A stretch of 64,000 nt of DNA, taken from the NCBI GenBank assembly GCA_009599575.1, contig VWND01000005.1, positions 806,001 through 870,000 of the forward strand, in the 5' to 3' direction. Each line of letters starts with the position of its first letter. Position 1 is the first letter of the stretch. Below, piece after piece: positions 1 through 11,494 of this stretch. A model generated the notes under the pieces. It made no database searches, had not been told where the DNA came from, and saw only the letters and a list, made by a program, of their open reading frames with translations. Both the position numbers and the translations under genes were made by a program. The DNA is from Blumeriella jaapii (taxonomy: Eukaryota; Ascomycota; Leotiomycetes; Helotiales; Drepanopezizaceae).

Positions 1-460
1 AAATCAATACTAGTACTACTACTAATATACTACTACTCCCTCAGAAGCGAAACGCAACTTCCCCCTTTTTGAAAAAAAAAATTTACATATATAAATAAGA
101 GTTATAATAAATGTAGAAAACAATAACTCCTTATCAATGTACGAACCGAACCGAACCGAATCGAGCTGAACCAAGCCGAACCAAGCTGAACCAAGCTGAA
201 CCAAATCGAACCAAGCCGAACCAAGCTATGCCGAGCTGAAACGAGCTGAACCAAGCTGAACCAAGCTGAACCAAGCTGAACCAAGCTATGCCGAGCTGAA
301 CCAAGAGGAACCGAGCCGAGACGAGCCGCAGCCGGAGCGAGCCGAGCTGAACCAAGTGGGACCGAGCCGAGCCGAGCCGAGCCGAGAGATAGCCGAGCCG
401 GAACGAGCTGGCTACGACGGGCTGGCCAGGACGGGCTGGCCACGACGGGCTGGCCATTTT
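1..460. repeat. Degenerate CCGAACCAAG-type tandem repeat
   Basis: From about 140 to 400 the plus strand is a run of degenerate 5-10 nt units such as CCGAG, CTGAA, CCAAG and CCGAA. Next to it are three copies of a CGACGGGCTGGC-like unit (about 411-455). Long open frames on the minus strand here encode only SARLGSV-like repeats and are by-products of the repeat. No gene is supported. Confidence 0.8.
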
Positions 461-469
461 ACCTCACCT

Positions 470-895
470 CATATCTTACCATGTTATTTCACATCATTTC
501 ACGTTGTGTCATATTATCGTATATCACATTATCGTATATCAGCTCACAGTATTCCATATTTTTTTACATCATCTTATTATACATGATGATATATCAGTTC
601 ATGTCATTGCATATGATTCATATCATTCCATCTTATCTTATATTATCTTATATCAACCCATAAGATATCATCCCACGTGATTCGACATTATTCATATCAT
701 CCCACACATTCCATATTGTTATTCCATAATATAATAAATAGTTCCTATTATTTCACATCATCTACCCATCATCCCACATCTCACATCATCCCACATCTAC
801 CCATTATTTCATATCATCCCATATCATTTTATATCATCCCATATCATTTCACATCATCTCATCATTTCACAGTCTTTCACATCAATCAAAGAAGC
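470..895. repeat. Imperfect CATATCAT / ATCATCCCAC repeat tract
   Basis: AT-rich low-complexity DNA made of variants of TCACATCAT, CATATCAT and ATCCCACATC. The units are too diverged to fix a period. No gene is seen. Confidence 0.7.
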
Positions 896-904
896 GCATA
901 AATA

Positions 905-1360
905 GATTTCTGAAAATGCCGAGGGCCGAAGAAGAAGAGAAAAGAAAAGATAAGAAAAGAAGAGAAGAGGCGAGGAGAGGCGAGGAGAGGAGAGGAGAGG
1001 AGAAAAGAGGAGAGGAGAGGAGAGAAGAGGCGAGGTGAGGAGAGGAGAGGAGAGGCGAGAGAGGAGAGGAGAGGCGAGGAGAGGAGAGGAGAGGAGAGAG
1101 GCGAGGAGAATACTATAAATCAAAAAAAAAAAAAAAAAGAGTAGAGCAGAGAGCAGAGAGCAGAGAGAGCAGAGCAGAGAGAGCAGAGCAAAAAGAACAG
1201 AGCAAAAGAGAGTAGAGCAGAGCTAAAAGAATAGAGCATAGAGAGCAGTGCAGAAAGCAGTGCAGAGAGCAGTGCAAAAAGCAGTGCAGAGAGCAGAGCA
1301 AAGAGCAGAGCAGAGAGCAGTGCAAAAAGCAGTGCAGTGCAGTGCAAAAAGCAGAACAAA
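905..1360. repeat. Polypurine AGGAG tract followed by GCAGAGA tract
   Basis: 910-1115 is almost pure purine on the plus strand, built of GAGGA/GGAGA units. After a run of 18 A at about 1121-1138, a second tract to 1360 is made of GAGCAGA/GTGCAGA units. Open frames here encode only LLSSPLL or ALLSALL repeats. Confidence 0.8.
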
Positions 1361-1631
1361 AAAGCGAGTGCCAATAGAGTGAGAAGAATATTTTCTTAAG
1401 CGCTGCGCGCATCCCCGAGGCGAGGAAAAGCAAAGCTACTCGCCGACAAAAATGCTGTATCTATCTATCTAAAACCCTCCCCCCTCATTATAAAGAAACA
1501 AAACTCCCCCAAACGCCGGTTCCATCGCCACCATGACCTCGCGATCCGTCGTTGCAGTTTCATTATGCCCACGCTGCTCTATACCAAGCCTGCAATGCCG
1601 AGGGAAACCCCTTCCCCCCAAGCGGGTCGGG

Positions 1632-1668
1632 CGACGTCAAAGTCGGCCACGTCAAAGTCGGCCACGTC
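1632..1668. repeat. Tandem duplication carrying ACGTCA motifs
   Basis: The unit ACGTCAAAGTCGGCC occurs twice in a row and begins a third time. Each copy carries ACGTCA, the core bound by CRE/ATF-type bZIP factors. It lies about 350-390 bp past the creA stop codon. A regulatory role is only a possibility. Confidence 0.5.
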
Positions 1669-1690
1669 GTCTCTATAAACCGTCCGCCGC

Positions 1691-1749
1691 CCCCAAACCC
1701 CAAACCCCCAATCCCCAATCCCAAACCCCAGATCCCAAACCCCAAACCC
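1691..1749 (-). repeat. CCCCAAA/CCCAAT repeat (G-rich on creA sense strand)
   Basis: About nine C-tracts of 3-5 nt are separated by AAA, AAT or AGAT. On the minus strand, which is the creA coding strand, this reads as GGGTTTGGGG-type repeats that satisfy the usual G-quadruplex pattern. It starts about 270 nt after the creA stop codon, so it could lie in the 3' UTR. It is not the ascomycete telomere unit, which is TTAGGG/CCCTAA. Confidence 0.7.
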
Positions 1750-2019
1750 GTCTATCATCGGTCCCCCGAAGGGGAACCAACCAAATCAAGAAAATCACAG
1801 TCGAGACGGCGCGCGCGCGCCGCGATCAGGTGGTGCCCCCGTGGCACGAACGACCCCCGCACGGGGAGGCCGGCACGACCCCGCGCCGGTCGTGGCCGGG
1901 GGCCACGTGACGGGGATGATAATCGACGGGGGGGGCGGACGCAGGCCGCGCCGGGACGGCGCCGAGGGGGGCACGTGCCGTGAGAGGCGCCCGGGGAGGG
2001 CGCGCCGCCACGGCCCGGG

Positions 2020-3318
2020 CTAGCGGTCCATGCTCAGGTCCCCGCCGGCCACGGAGCCCGTGGTGCTGCTGTGCCCGCTCGTGCTGAAGCCCGTCTCGCC
2101 GGTGCTGAGCAGATCCGGGACGGCCACCTTGGGGAGCTGGGGCACGGGCAGCTTCCGCTGGGTGCCGTCCGTCTTGGACATGATGTCGCTGATGGAGAGC
2201 CCGGTGCGCGGGGCCGAGGTGGCGTGGCTCGGGTGGTACGGCCCCTCGATGTGCTGCGGCTCCATGGGGGCGAGGGCGGGCGTGTGCTGCAGCGTCAGGT
2301 TGCGGATCGTCGGCAGGTCGTAGCCGCCGCCGTACGGCCGGAGCCGGGGCGAGTGGGCCGGGGTGGCGAGGGGCGTGTAGTCGGGCGTCGGCGACAGGGA
2401 GTCGTGGGAGAAGGTGGGCGACGAGGGCGCGGTGCTGTTGGGCGAGTTGGGGCGCGAGCGCTTCACCTGGCGATGCGAGTAGTGGTCGTCGTCATCCATG
2501 GAGTGGGTCCGCGTCATGGCGTAGGCCGACAGCGACGGGAGGTGGTGCCGGCTGCTGTGGCTGCCGTGGCTGTGGTAGGGCGGGTGCCGCGCGCTGCTGG
2601 GCGGCGGCGGGTGCGGCGGGTGCGGCGGGCCCGCGGCGAAGGCGCTCTCCCGCTCGACCTGGGTCGCGGCCGTGGCCAGCAGGTGGATGTCGAGCGCGGC
2701 GGCGTGCTGCGGGCTCCCGGCGGCGAGGCCGCGGCCCCCGGCCGGGTTGAGGGTCGAGCGGATCGGGGCGGCGTAGGCGGCGTAGGCGGCGTGCGGCGGC
2801 GACACGTTCGGCGAGCCGACCGTCGAGGGGGGCGCCGAGCGCGTGCCGTTCTTGGTCGGCGGCGGCGGCATCATGGCGAGGGCGCCCGGGTGCGGCGGCT
2901 CCATGGGCATGGGGCCGGGGTGCATCTTGTTGCTCCGGCGCGAGTTGGGGTTGTTGTGGATGCGGGCGTGGCGGGTCAGCTCGTCGGATCGCGAGAAGCG
3001 TTTGGTGCAGCCGGGGAACTGGCAGGCGTGCGGCTTCTCGCCCGTGTGGGTGCGGATGTGGCGGGTCTGGTGCTCGAGACGGTGGAAGGCCTTCTCGCAC
3101 AGCGGGCACTTGTAGGGCCGCGGCAGGTCTTGCCGCTCGTCGTGGCTGGCGACGACGTCGGCGCCTCGCATCATGGCGACGGCGGCCATCTCCTCCTCGT
3201 GCTGGCGGCGCTGCTGCGTCTGGATCTCGGCCAACTTGCGTCGCGCGGCCTCCTGTTCACGCTCGAGGGGGGTTTGCGGGTTCAGTAGAAGATCTACTGA
3301 CGTCTGCACACGTTGCAT
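2020..3318 (-). CDS. creA: CreA/Cre1/Mig1-type carbon catabolite repressor, C2H2 zinc finger
   Basis: A 432-residue single-exon protein. Two C2H2 fingers are intact: C71, C74, H87, H91 and C99, C104, H117, H121. They are preceded by the family signature [14 protein letters not shown] and carry the CreA recognition helices RLEHQ and RSDEL. The middle is rich in Ser, Pro and His, with an [11 protein letters not shown] basic/serine stretch. The C-terminal block from [10 protein letters not shown] through [15 protein letters not shown] is the conserved region used for repression. In the family, CreA binds SYGGRG sites and represses alternative carbon-source genes in the nucleus when glucose is present. 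The start at MQRVQTSVD matches the Cre1 family N-terminus (MQRxQ..VDFSNLLNP), although here the FSN of that motif is replaced by a single leucine. The upstream region is about 2 kb of simple repeats including GGGGAC runs, so autoregulation is possible but unproven. Confidence 0.96.
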   Translation of the reverse strand: MQRVQTSVDLLLNPQTPLEREQEAARRKLAEIQTQQRRQHEEEMAAVAMMRGADVVASHDERQDLPRPYKCPLCEKAFHRLEHQTRHIRTHTGEKPHACQFPGCTKRFSRSDELTRHARIHNNPNSRRSNKMHPGPMPMEPPHPGALAMMPPPPTKNGTRSAPPSTVGSPNVSPPHAAYAAYAAPIRSTLNPAGGRGLAAGSPQHAAALDIHLLATAATQVERESAFAAGPPHPPHPPPPSSARHPPYHSHGSHSSRHHLPSLSAYAMTRTHSMDDDDHYSHRQVKRSRPNSPNSTAPSSPTFSHDSLSPTPDYTPLATPAHSPRLRPYGGGYDLPTIRNLTLQHTPALAPMEPQHIEGPYHPSHATSAPRTGLSISDIMSKTDGTQRKLPVPQLPKVAVPDLLSTGETGFSTSGHSSTTGSVAGGDLSMDR

Positions 3319-3523
3319 GTGATGGCCACGGCGGGAGGGGGGTGGTGGTGGTGGAGGTGGTGGTGGAGGTGGTTGTGGTTGTGGTGGTGGAGGAGGAGTC
3401 GAGGTGTTGTTGAAGGAGTCGAGGAGTCGAAGAGTCGAGGAGTCGAGGAGTCGACAGATCGGTAGGAGATAGGGAGCTTTCTCGATGAAAGGGTGGCCGT
3501 GGTGTCGACAAAATGCGGAGGGG

Positions 3524-3558
<35 letters not shown>

Positions 3559-5160
3559 GGTGGGGTTTGTGAGAGGCGAGAAGAGAGAGGTGACCGTCTG
3601 TCTCTCGTTCTTTCCTTCTTTCTCTCGCTCGCTGTCTCTCTCTTTCTCTCGCGTTGTCTCTCCCGTTGTCTTTCTCTCTCTTTCTTTCTCTCTCTCTCTC
3701 TCTCTTCTTCTTCCTTTCTCTCTCTCTTCCTCTTCCTCTCTCTTTGCCTCTCTCTTTCCTCTCCCTCTTCCTTTCTCTCTTCCTCTTCCTCTCTCTTCCT
3801 CTCTCTCTGCCTCTCTGCCTCTCTGCCCCTCTCTCTCTTCGTATGTGTGTGTATAGGTATAGGTATCTGTATATATGTGTGCGTGGGTGTGCGTGGATGG
3901 GGGGGATGATGAGGACCAGACGCGGACGGCGGAGACCCCAAGCGGAGGGGGGATGGAGCGTCTGGCTCGCTATATAGCTTCTGCGTCGGCCGGTGTCTGC
4001 AGAAGCCACGGGTGAGTGACGGAGCCACCACAGCGCGAGTGCTCTAGCGGGGGGACGGGGGGGGGTGAGGACCGGGACTGGGACGGGGACGGGGACGGGG
4101 ACGGGGGACGAGGATGGGGACGAGGACGAGGATGAGGACGGGGACGGGGACGACGGGGACGGGGACGGGGACTGGCACTGACGGGCATTGGCACTGGCAC
4201 TGGCGCTGGCGCTGGCACTGGCTGGCACTGGCACTGGCTGGCACTGGCACTGGCCACTGGCCACTGGGACGCGCACCGGGGTGCGTGCAGGGCCAGTGCC
4301 GGGATGGGGCTGGCGGAAAAGGTGGGTGAGGTGCAGCGGCGATGCTTGGGCGATTCGGCGGCGGCGTTGGGGACGTGGGATGGAGGTGGGATGGAGGTGG
4401 GGAGAGGATGGGGTGGGGGAGGGGGTGGATGGGGTGGATGGGGGATGGGGGATGGGGGATGGGGGATGGATGGGATGGATGGGATGGGGGATGGATGGGA
4501 TGGATGGCATGGCATGGGATGGCTTCTTCTGGCTCGTCGGGCGTCGGATGGCACCGTCTGGCTCGTCTGCTCGTCTGGCTCGTCTGGCTCGTCTGGCTCG
4601 TCTGGCATCGTCTGGCATCCTCTGGCATCGTCGGGCACCGCTTCGCACACCCACACGCGCGTGCCCTGCCGTGCCCGGCCATGCCCCCGCAGGCCCCCGC
4701 GTGCCATCCGGCGCGCGGCGCGCGAAGGATCTCCGGCCGTGAGCGTGAGGGCCGCGGCCCTGCCGAAGACGCGATCCCATCCCATCCCATCGCCACGCCG
4801 CCCCCCGAACAGGCAGGACGAGGATCCGCGTCCGGGCCCGGAACGGCCTTCCTTCCCAGCCCGGCCAGGCCTTCCTTCGCTCGGCTCCACTCGTCGCGTC
4901 CTCCGGCGTGGGCCGTGGGTCGGCGACGGGGCACGCAGATACGCAGATACGCACGCGTATACGCATGTACATATATACATATATATACACACACAGATAC
5001 ACACACAGATATACACATATACCACACAGATATACACACATATACACCCACATACACATCCACACACACACACACATCCACACACACATCCACACCCACA
5101 CACACCCACACACACCCACATCCTGACACACAGACCGACCCGATCTCCGGTACCTAGATG
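3319..5160. repeat. Low-complexity region upstream of creA
   Basis: In order: GGT/GTGG repeats (about 3335-3400), a GTCGAGGA repeat (about 3418-3455), (GT)n then GGGT (3523-3574), a CT-rich microsatellite (3597-3836), GGGGAC repeats (about 4060-4170), CTGGCA repeats (about 4170-4262), GGATGG repeats (about 4380-4505), a 9-nt TCGTCTGGC repeat (about 4553-4630) and a CA/TA-rich tract (4970-5126). Open frames of up to 638 codons cross this DNA, but they encode only low-complexity sequence and I do not call them genes. The tract likely contains the creA promoter and leader. Confidence 0.75.
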
Positions 5161-5896
5161 GCCGAGACTCCATCCCTCATTTCGGTCTCCATCCGGTGCA
5201 GCAGACCCGCGCGCTCAGACCGGTCCATCCCATCCTCCCTCTCCGCCGCGACTGACGGGACGGTGCTCTCCGCTCCTCTCCGCTCCTCTCCTCTGCTCTG
5301 CTCTCCTCTCCTCTTCCCTCCCCTCCTCTCCCTTCCCCTCCTCTCCGCTCCCCTCCCCTCCCCTCCTCTCCCGCCCACACACGGCGATGCAGGAAAGTCT
5401 CTCGACCCACGCTCCCACGTAACGAGAACCAGGGTCCGGCGGACGTCGTTCGACTCAGCAGCGCCCGACACACGGTGCGGTGCAAACAACCCCCCCCCAA
5501 AGCCCCGCGGGGCCGGCGATCGAGCCGCATCGTTGTGTCGTTGGCCGCCGTTCGTTCGGTCCATGCGCCGGGGGTGGGTGTCCGGGGGGGAGGAGCACCG
5601 TACCGGTACGTACGCTCCAGTGCGGGACAGCGCCTTTCGTCTTCTGCTTGTTCCTCTTTCATCTTCCTCTTCTTCCTCTTCCTTCTTCTGCTTCTTCCTC
5701 TTCTTCCTCTTCTTCCTCTTCTCTTCCTCTTCCCTTCCTCTTCTTCACCCGCAAGGCATCTTGGCCTGTGAAATCGAAGAGAAGAATCCTGCTGGCTCCT
5801 CATGGGATGCTGCAGGGCACATCATCATCAACGGTGGATCCTCCCCCGAGCCCAGCGGGGTCTAGATCGGGCCCATCTCTCCCTCTCTTTTTTTAC

Positions 5897-5929
<33 letters not shown>

Positions 5930-7050
5930 CTTCTGCTCATTCCCTCTTCCTTCTTTTCCCGCCCCCCCTCCCCCCATTCTTTTTCGCTCCGTGGGGAATC
6001 AGGAAGGTGGGGAAACAAGGTTACTCACAAGGTTACTCCTTTCGAGGGAGCCGAGCATCCACGGGGGGGGCAGAGAGAGCCATGCTAGGCTCGATGGGGT
6101 AATGTCTAAGATCCGAAAACCCTTGCGTACGCGGTGCGGTGCGGTGCGGACGTGCCTGAGATTGGAGGGTGAGACCGCATGGGCTGCGCGAGCGCCCACG
6201 GCAGCTGAAAGCAAAGGGAGACGAAAGGCGGCGAGGAGATAGAGAGAGAGAGAGACATTTCTGCATCTCGTACCGTAACGTACCGTACCGAAACACGTCC
6301 TTTTTTTTCTGCGCCGGTGCCACTGCCACTGCCACTGCCAACAGCAGCAACACGCCCCCGAGGCGCGATCCGACGACCGGCCCATCTTGCTCCCCTCGCC
6401 GCTCGCGGATTCCCCAGGACATGCTGTGTGCTATCCACGTCCTGTACTGGACGTACGTACCGGACACACCCCCCGGGGCGTGGCACGCGCGCCCTCCATG
6501 ATCCGTCGACTTTGCGTCCCGTCGTGATTCACTCCCGTGTGCGTGTGTGATGTGGGCCGTGGCGGTCCTCCCCGGACGGGGTCGCGGAGATGCCCAGCGG
6601 CCGGCCTCGGAAAAGAAACGTGGGGTAGGAAGGTGGACTGTCTGTGTGTGTGTATGTTAAGTGTATTGAGTGTGTGTGTGCTATGTCGGGACGGTCGGTA
6701 TACTGTACTTAGCACAGTGCCGACCGTGCGGCTGCTGCACGGTGCGGTACTATATCGTATAGTGCGTAGTGCGTAGTGCGGATAGTACGTAGAGTGCGGA
6801 TAGTGTGTACTTTGCGAAGGTACTTTGCGGATTAGGCGGACTATGTGGAGTTGGCGGACTATGCGGATTAGGCGGATTAGGCGTACTATGTGGACTGTGT
6901 GGACTTTGTGGACTATGGGACTATGGGTAAAATACGGTACTTTGCGTACAGTACAATGAATGCGGATTGGGCGGACTATGGGTACTATGGACTGTGTGGA
7001 TTATGCGGTACTATACGGACTATATGGACTATGTGGATTATGTGGATTAT
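5161..7050. other. Gene-free repeat-rich DNA
   Basis: Contains a CTCCTCTCC pyrimidine tract (about 5265-5370), a CTTCCT tract (about 5645-5750), a run of 29 T (5901-5929), and AGTGCGGATAGTACGTAG / GCGGACTATG-like repeats (about 6765-7090). I found no conserved protein, intron set or RNA gene. Confidence 0.6.
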
Positions 7051-7219
7051 GTGGATTGTGTGGACTATGCGTACTATACGCACTAAACGCACTATATACG
7101 TACGTACGTATACTCCGCAAAGTAGGTACCTAGGTACGCAAAGTACACACACGAAATATCTGCCCTCGCCCACACCGAATGTATATATTTATATACAGGA
7201 CAGTACAGCACAGTTCAAT

Positions 7220-7540
7220 CCCATCCCCACACACACACACACATACTTACATACACACACACACACAGTACATACACACATACACATACTCACTCACTCA
7301 CTCACACTCACTCACTCACACACAGCAAAATCCAGCCCATCCAGCCCATCCACTCCATCCACTCCATCCATCCCCACACTCACACACACAACAAAATCCA
7401 CTCCACATCCAGCCCATCCAGCCCATCATCCCCACGAATACCGCCCGCTCGCTCGTCGGCCCCCACCCCATCCCATCCCATCCATCCCATCCCATCCCAT
7501 CCCCCATCCCATCCCATCCCATCCATGTCTTAACGAGTAA
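7220..7540. repeat. CACACA / CATCC / CCATC simple repeats
   Basis: A CA-rich tract (about 7220-7330) runs into CAGCCCATCCACTC units and then a CCCATCCCAT tract (about 7465-7530). A run of 17 C follows at 7600-7616. No gene is seen. Confidence 0.75.
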
Positions 7541-7805
7541 GCGAGCGAGCGAGCGCGGCGGTCGCGTCCCCGCCGTTCTGAGCTCGATATTCTCGATATC
7601 CCCCCCCCCCCCCCCCTTTCGTTCGCAATCTCGCTATTCCCGGCGCGCTCGATTTTTACTGTGTTTTACTATGTTTTACTGTGTTTATTTGTTTATTTGT
7701 TTATTTATATATTTATAAATTTATATACAGTATATGTATACACAGCAGCACAGCACGGCACAGCACAGCACGGCACAGCAGCTACCGCGCACGACGACTG
7801 TGGCT

Positions 7806-7973
7806 TCTGGCTGGCTGGCTGGCTGGCTGGTTGGCTGGCTGGATGGAAGGTAAGCAAGCAGGTAGGTAGGTAGGTAGGTAGGTAGTAGGTAGGTAGGTAG
7901 GTAGGTAGGTAGTAAGTAGGTAGGTAGGTAGGTAGGTAGTAAGCAGGTAGGTAAGCAAACAGGTAGGTAAGCA
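7806..7973. repeat. GGCT then GTAG tetranucleotide microsatellites
   Basis: (GGCT)n occupies about 7806-7848. (GTAG)n follows at 7850-7973 with occasional single-base slips (GTAGTAAGTAG), which is typical of replication slippage. Confidence 0.9.
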
Positions 7974-8012
7974 AGAGCGCTCCGTGCGCTCGAGTCGGGC
8001 CAGAAAGGGGCG

Positions 8013-8515
8013 AGATGGAGATGGAGATGGAGATGGAGATGGAAATGGAGATGGAGATGGAGATGGAGATGGAGAAAAAGAAGAAGAATAAGAAAATGAG
8101 AAAAGGAGAAAAGGAGGAAAAGGGAAGAAAAAAATAAAGGAAAAGAAGAGGAAAAGAGGAGGAAAAGAGGAGGAAAAGAAGAAGAAAAAAGGAGGGAAAA
8201 AAAAGAAGAGAGAAGAAGAAGAAAAGGGAAGGGAAAAATAACAAGAAAAAGATTTTTTTTTAAAAAAAAAGAACGAGAAGAAATATTACAAACCAAAAAA
8301 CCGAGAACGCAAAAAAAAAGATCGAAAAAAAGAGAAGGAAAAAGAAGGAAAAGAAGGAAAAAAGGAAAAAAAGAAAAAGAAGAAAAAGAAAAAAAAGTTA
8401 GAATAGAATAACAAACAACAACAGAGAAAACAAATAAGGAAAAAAAGAAAAAAAAAAACATTCCAAACAAACAAACCAAGAACCCCTAAAAAAAAAGGTT
8501 GAAAAAAAAAAACCC
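8013..8515. repeat. GGAGAT repeat and long polypurine tract
   Basis: (GGAGAT)n at 8013-8073 continues into about 160 nt of nearly pure A/G to 8238. After a short T8 interruption, more A/G-rich DNA with scattered C and T runs to about 8515. Minus-strand open frames encode only FFFSLLFF-like sequence. Confidence 0.85.
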
Positions 8516-8689
8516 CCCCCTTCAGTCCTGATCTGATCCGTGTCCAGCGTCCAGCGTCCAGCGTCCTCCGATTTGACTTCATCGTGCAGCGATCAGGGTC
8601 CCCTTTCCCCAGGTCCGGTCCGGGCGGGCAAGGCGGGAAAGGCGGGCGAGGCAGGCGAAGGGCGAGGGTTCCCGTCGCAACCCCTTTTT

Positions 8690-10180
8690 CTTTGTTTTTC
8701 TTTTTCTTATATTTCTTTTTCTTTCCTTTTTCCCTTTTCTTTTTCCCTTTTGTTTTTATCTCGGATTAACATACCCATCTACAGTATCTACCTACTGGAC
8801 TGTATTATACAGTATCTACCGTATAATACTGTACGTATAATGGAGTTCTTCTTTTACAGTGTATGCATATTTAATTATATTTATGCATATAAATCAGTAC
8901 ATTTATACATACAATACAGTATATACAACACAGTACATACAGCACAGTACATCCAACACAGTACATACAACACAATACATATATACAGTCCATACAATTC
9001 CCTAGGTCCACATATAAATTCCGAACAACAACCAACAAGGCCAGCAGAACCGACATGCTCGTCTCCAGACTCTCCCACGCACCGCCACACGCCATGGTTT
9101 CCCTCAGACGGCGCTACACACACACGGCACGGTACTGTACGTCCCCGGTCTGAAACCCGTAGGGATGGATGCAGCGGTGACGGGATGGCTTGGCTTGGCT
9201 CAGGGCCCTTCCTTTTTCCCGCCCGCGCCGCTGGAGAAGCACAGCACAGCACAGCACACAGGTGGATGCTCTCTCCGGTCTCGGGGCGCGTGCTTTACTG
9301 TAATGCACTGGACATGTACTGTGTACACAGTCCTGTATGTACTGTATGTAAGGTACTGTATGTGAGGTACTGTATGTGAGAGCACAAAGAAGCAAGAAGG
9401 CATGGAGAGAAAAGCCGTCTCTTGACCGCTAGATGTGCGGGCTGGGGGAGAGATGGAGCATTTACTACCGTTATTGTCTTTAGTACAGTACAGCACATAC
9501 AGTACATACGGTATATACAGTATATACAGTATATACAGTATATACAGTATATACAGTATATACAGTACATACAGTATATACAGTACATACATACGGACAG
9601 ACAGACATACTACTGTACTTGTACTGTACTTACTGTACATACATTCTTGCGGTCTTGGTGCTGTACTCACTGCAAGAGACTAGATAGATAGATAAACGGA
9701 AAGGGCCAAGTCGAAAAAGAGAAAAACTCCCCTCCGACTCCACTGTACTGTACACATGCACAGATATATAGGTATGTACAGTACCTATGTACAGTACAAT
9801 ACAGTACAAAACAGTACGTAGACGCCGGCGCCGTAAGCGGGAATTGAAAATCGGTGCATGTGTACAGACAGTATGTACAGCAACATCGCGGACGGTCCCT
9901 CCTCCGCCTCGGTCGGAGACCGCGGTTGGAGAAATGATGTGGAGGTGAGGCGTACAGCACTGTAGGAGATGTACAGTACAGTACGTACATACACACAGTA
10001 CAGAATGCGTGTACACAGATGTGTGTGGGGGCAAGGGTTCAGATATCTGGGGCGGGGCGGGGGGGGGGGGGGGGTACTTACGTACAGCACAGCACAGCAC
10101 TGACGGATCCGAATCGCGGTTGCGGTTGATTGCGGATTCCGGGACCAGGTCTTCTTCTTCTTCTTCTTCTTCTTTTTTCC
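8690..10180. repeat. TACAGTA-rich low-complexity DNA
   Basis: T/C-rich DNA (8690-8760) is followed by many CAGTACATACA-like words (8770-9010 and 9480-9800). They include a 9-nt GTATATACA tandem array at about 9511-9566. A G-rich run lies at about 10051-10074 and (TCT)n at 10151-10172. No gene is supported. Confidence 0.7.
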
Positions 10181-11462
10181 TTTTTTTACTTCGCATTTCT
10201 TGGTGGGGAATTAGTCACGAGTGTGCAGTGGAGAAGGGAAATTGGAGACGTAGAAGTGTTACTTTGAGAGAGAGAGAGGGAAAAGAGCGATGTCGGTACG
10301 GGACAAACTCTGCGAGTCAAGAATGGCCTTGGACGGACGCGAGCCAAGGACGGGCTTGCCTGCTGCCTGCCGATATGTCTCTCTTGAATGCGTGCGTGGT
10401 TGTGCTGTATGTATGTACTAAGCAGTATTACAGTACAGTACATACACGTACACGGTCGTTATCAGAAAAGCTCGAGGAGAGTTTGCTCGGAGCGGTGGTG
10501 AAGCATGCTTTTTGACGGGTTTGCTGCCTGCGATGTAAGCATCTGGGATGTTACTCGTAGGTATGATCGTTACTCGTATGTATAATATAGTATAGTACTG
10601 CATAGTGAGGAGCATGAGTTAGTTGTTCGGGAACCGAGTCCTACCTACTCCTTTGCTCCAAGAGCGGGCATCGATCAAAACGTGGATGCGCCCGTCAGCG
10701 TCGAATCCATTTTGTACCGTACCATACCGCTGTACAGCAAGTAGTACGTAACTCGAAGGCGGGGGTTTCTTTGCTTTATCGTTTCTTATTTATTTGGGGC
10801 GGGGAGAAACAGGAATCAAAAGCCATTCTAACGAGCTGAAACTTTTTCTGGGTCCTTTGGAAAGAAAGGAAAAATATTAGGGTAGTCAGGCCTCGGACGA
10901 GGTTCGAATCAGAAATCGGAAATTGGAAATTGGAATTCAAGAATTTCATAAAGGTTTTGAGGGAAATGTCAAGTACGTAGATGTACAGTACTGGACAATG
11001 ATCACATGACCAACACGCAACAGATCGTTCCTTAAGCATTTCGAGGGAAGTCTGCATGTAAACAACAAATCTGACCCTAACATTATTTCTTCAGCATCGA
11101 ACCAACCCTTCGACCCACACCCCGCAAGTACCACATCAGGAAGTCCTACTGTTTATGTACTGACTGTATGTACTGTATGTACTGTACAGTCAGTACTGCG
11201 TGCGCCCCAGACAATGTCAGGTTATCATCACGTGTACACAGTACTGTACATACGCTGTGAACGCTGCCCCTGAGACTAGCCGACCTCCCTTTTTCGGTAG
11301 GTCCACCCAAGAAAAAAAAAAGAAAAAAAAAAAGAAGAAAAAAAGTAAAAGAAAAAAAGACCCCCCCATCGTAATCATTCAGCTTGAAATTAACAAGCTG
11401 ACTTTTCTTCCGTGCTAAGATACTATACTGTACAGCACCTGTCTGCTGAGCCGTGAAAAAAA

Positions 11463-11494
<32 letters not shown>

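Noticed and set aside
1691..1749. Telomeric or subtelomeric repeat
   Set aside because: The unit is CCCCAAA/CCCAAT, not the CCCTAA typical of filamentous ascomycetes, and it sits inside normal genic DNA.
3257..5173. Very long minus-strand open frames (up to 638 codons) upstream of creA
   Set aside because: They encode only simple-repeat sequence (CVWVWMC, REREREKR, SIPHPIHPIHP) and overlap in all frames. No family resemblance.
7700..8240. Phe/Leu-rich membrane protein on the minus strand
   Set aside because: It is the reverse reading of GTAG, GGAGAT and polypurine repeats.
10890..10925. B-box word GGTTCGAATC suggesting a tRNA
   Set aside because: Flanking bases cannot form a T stem, and no A-box, anticodon arm or terminator is in place.
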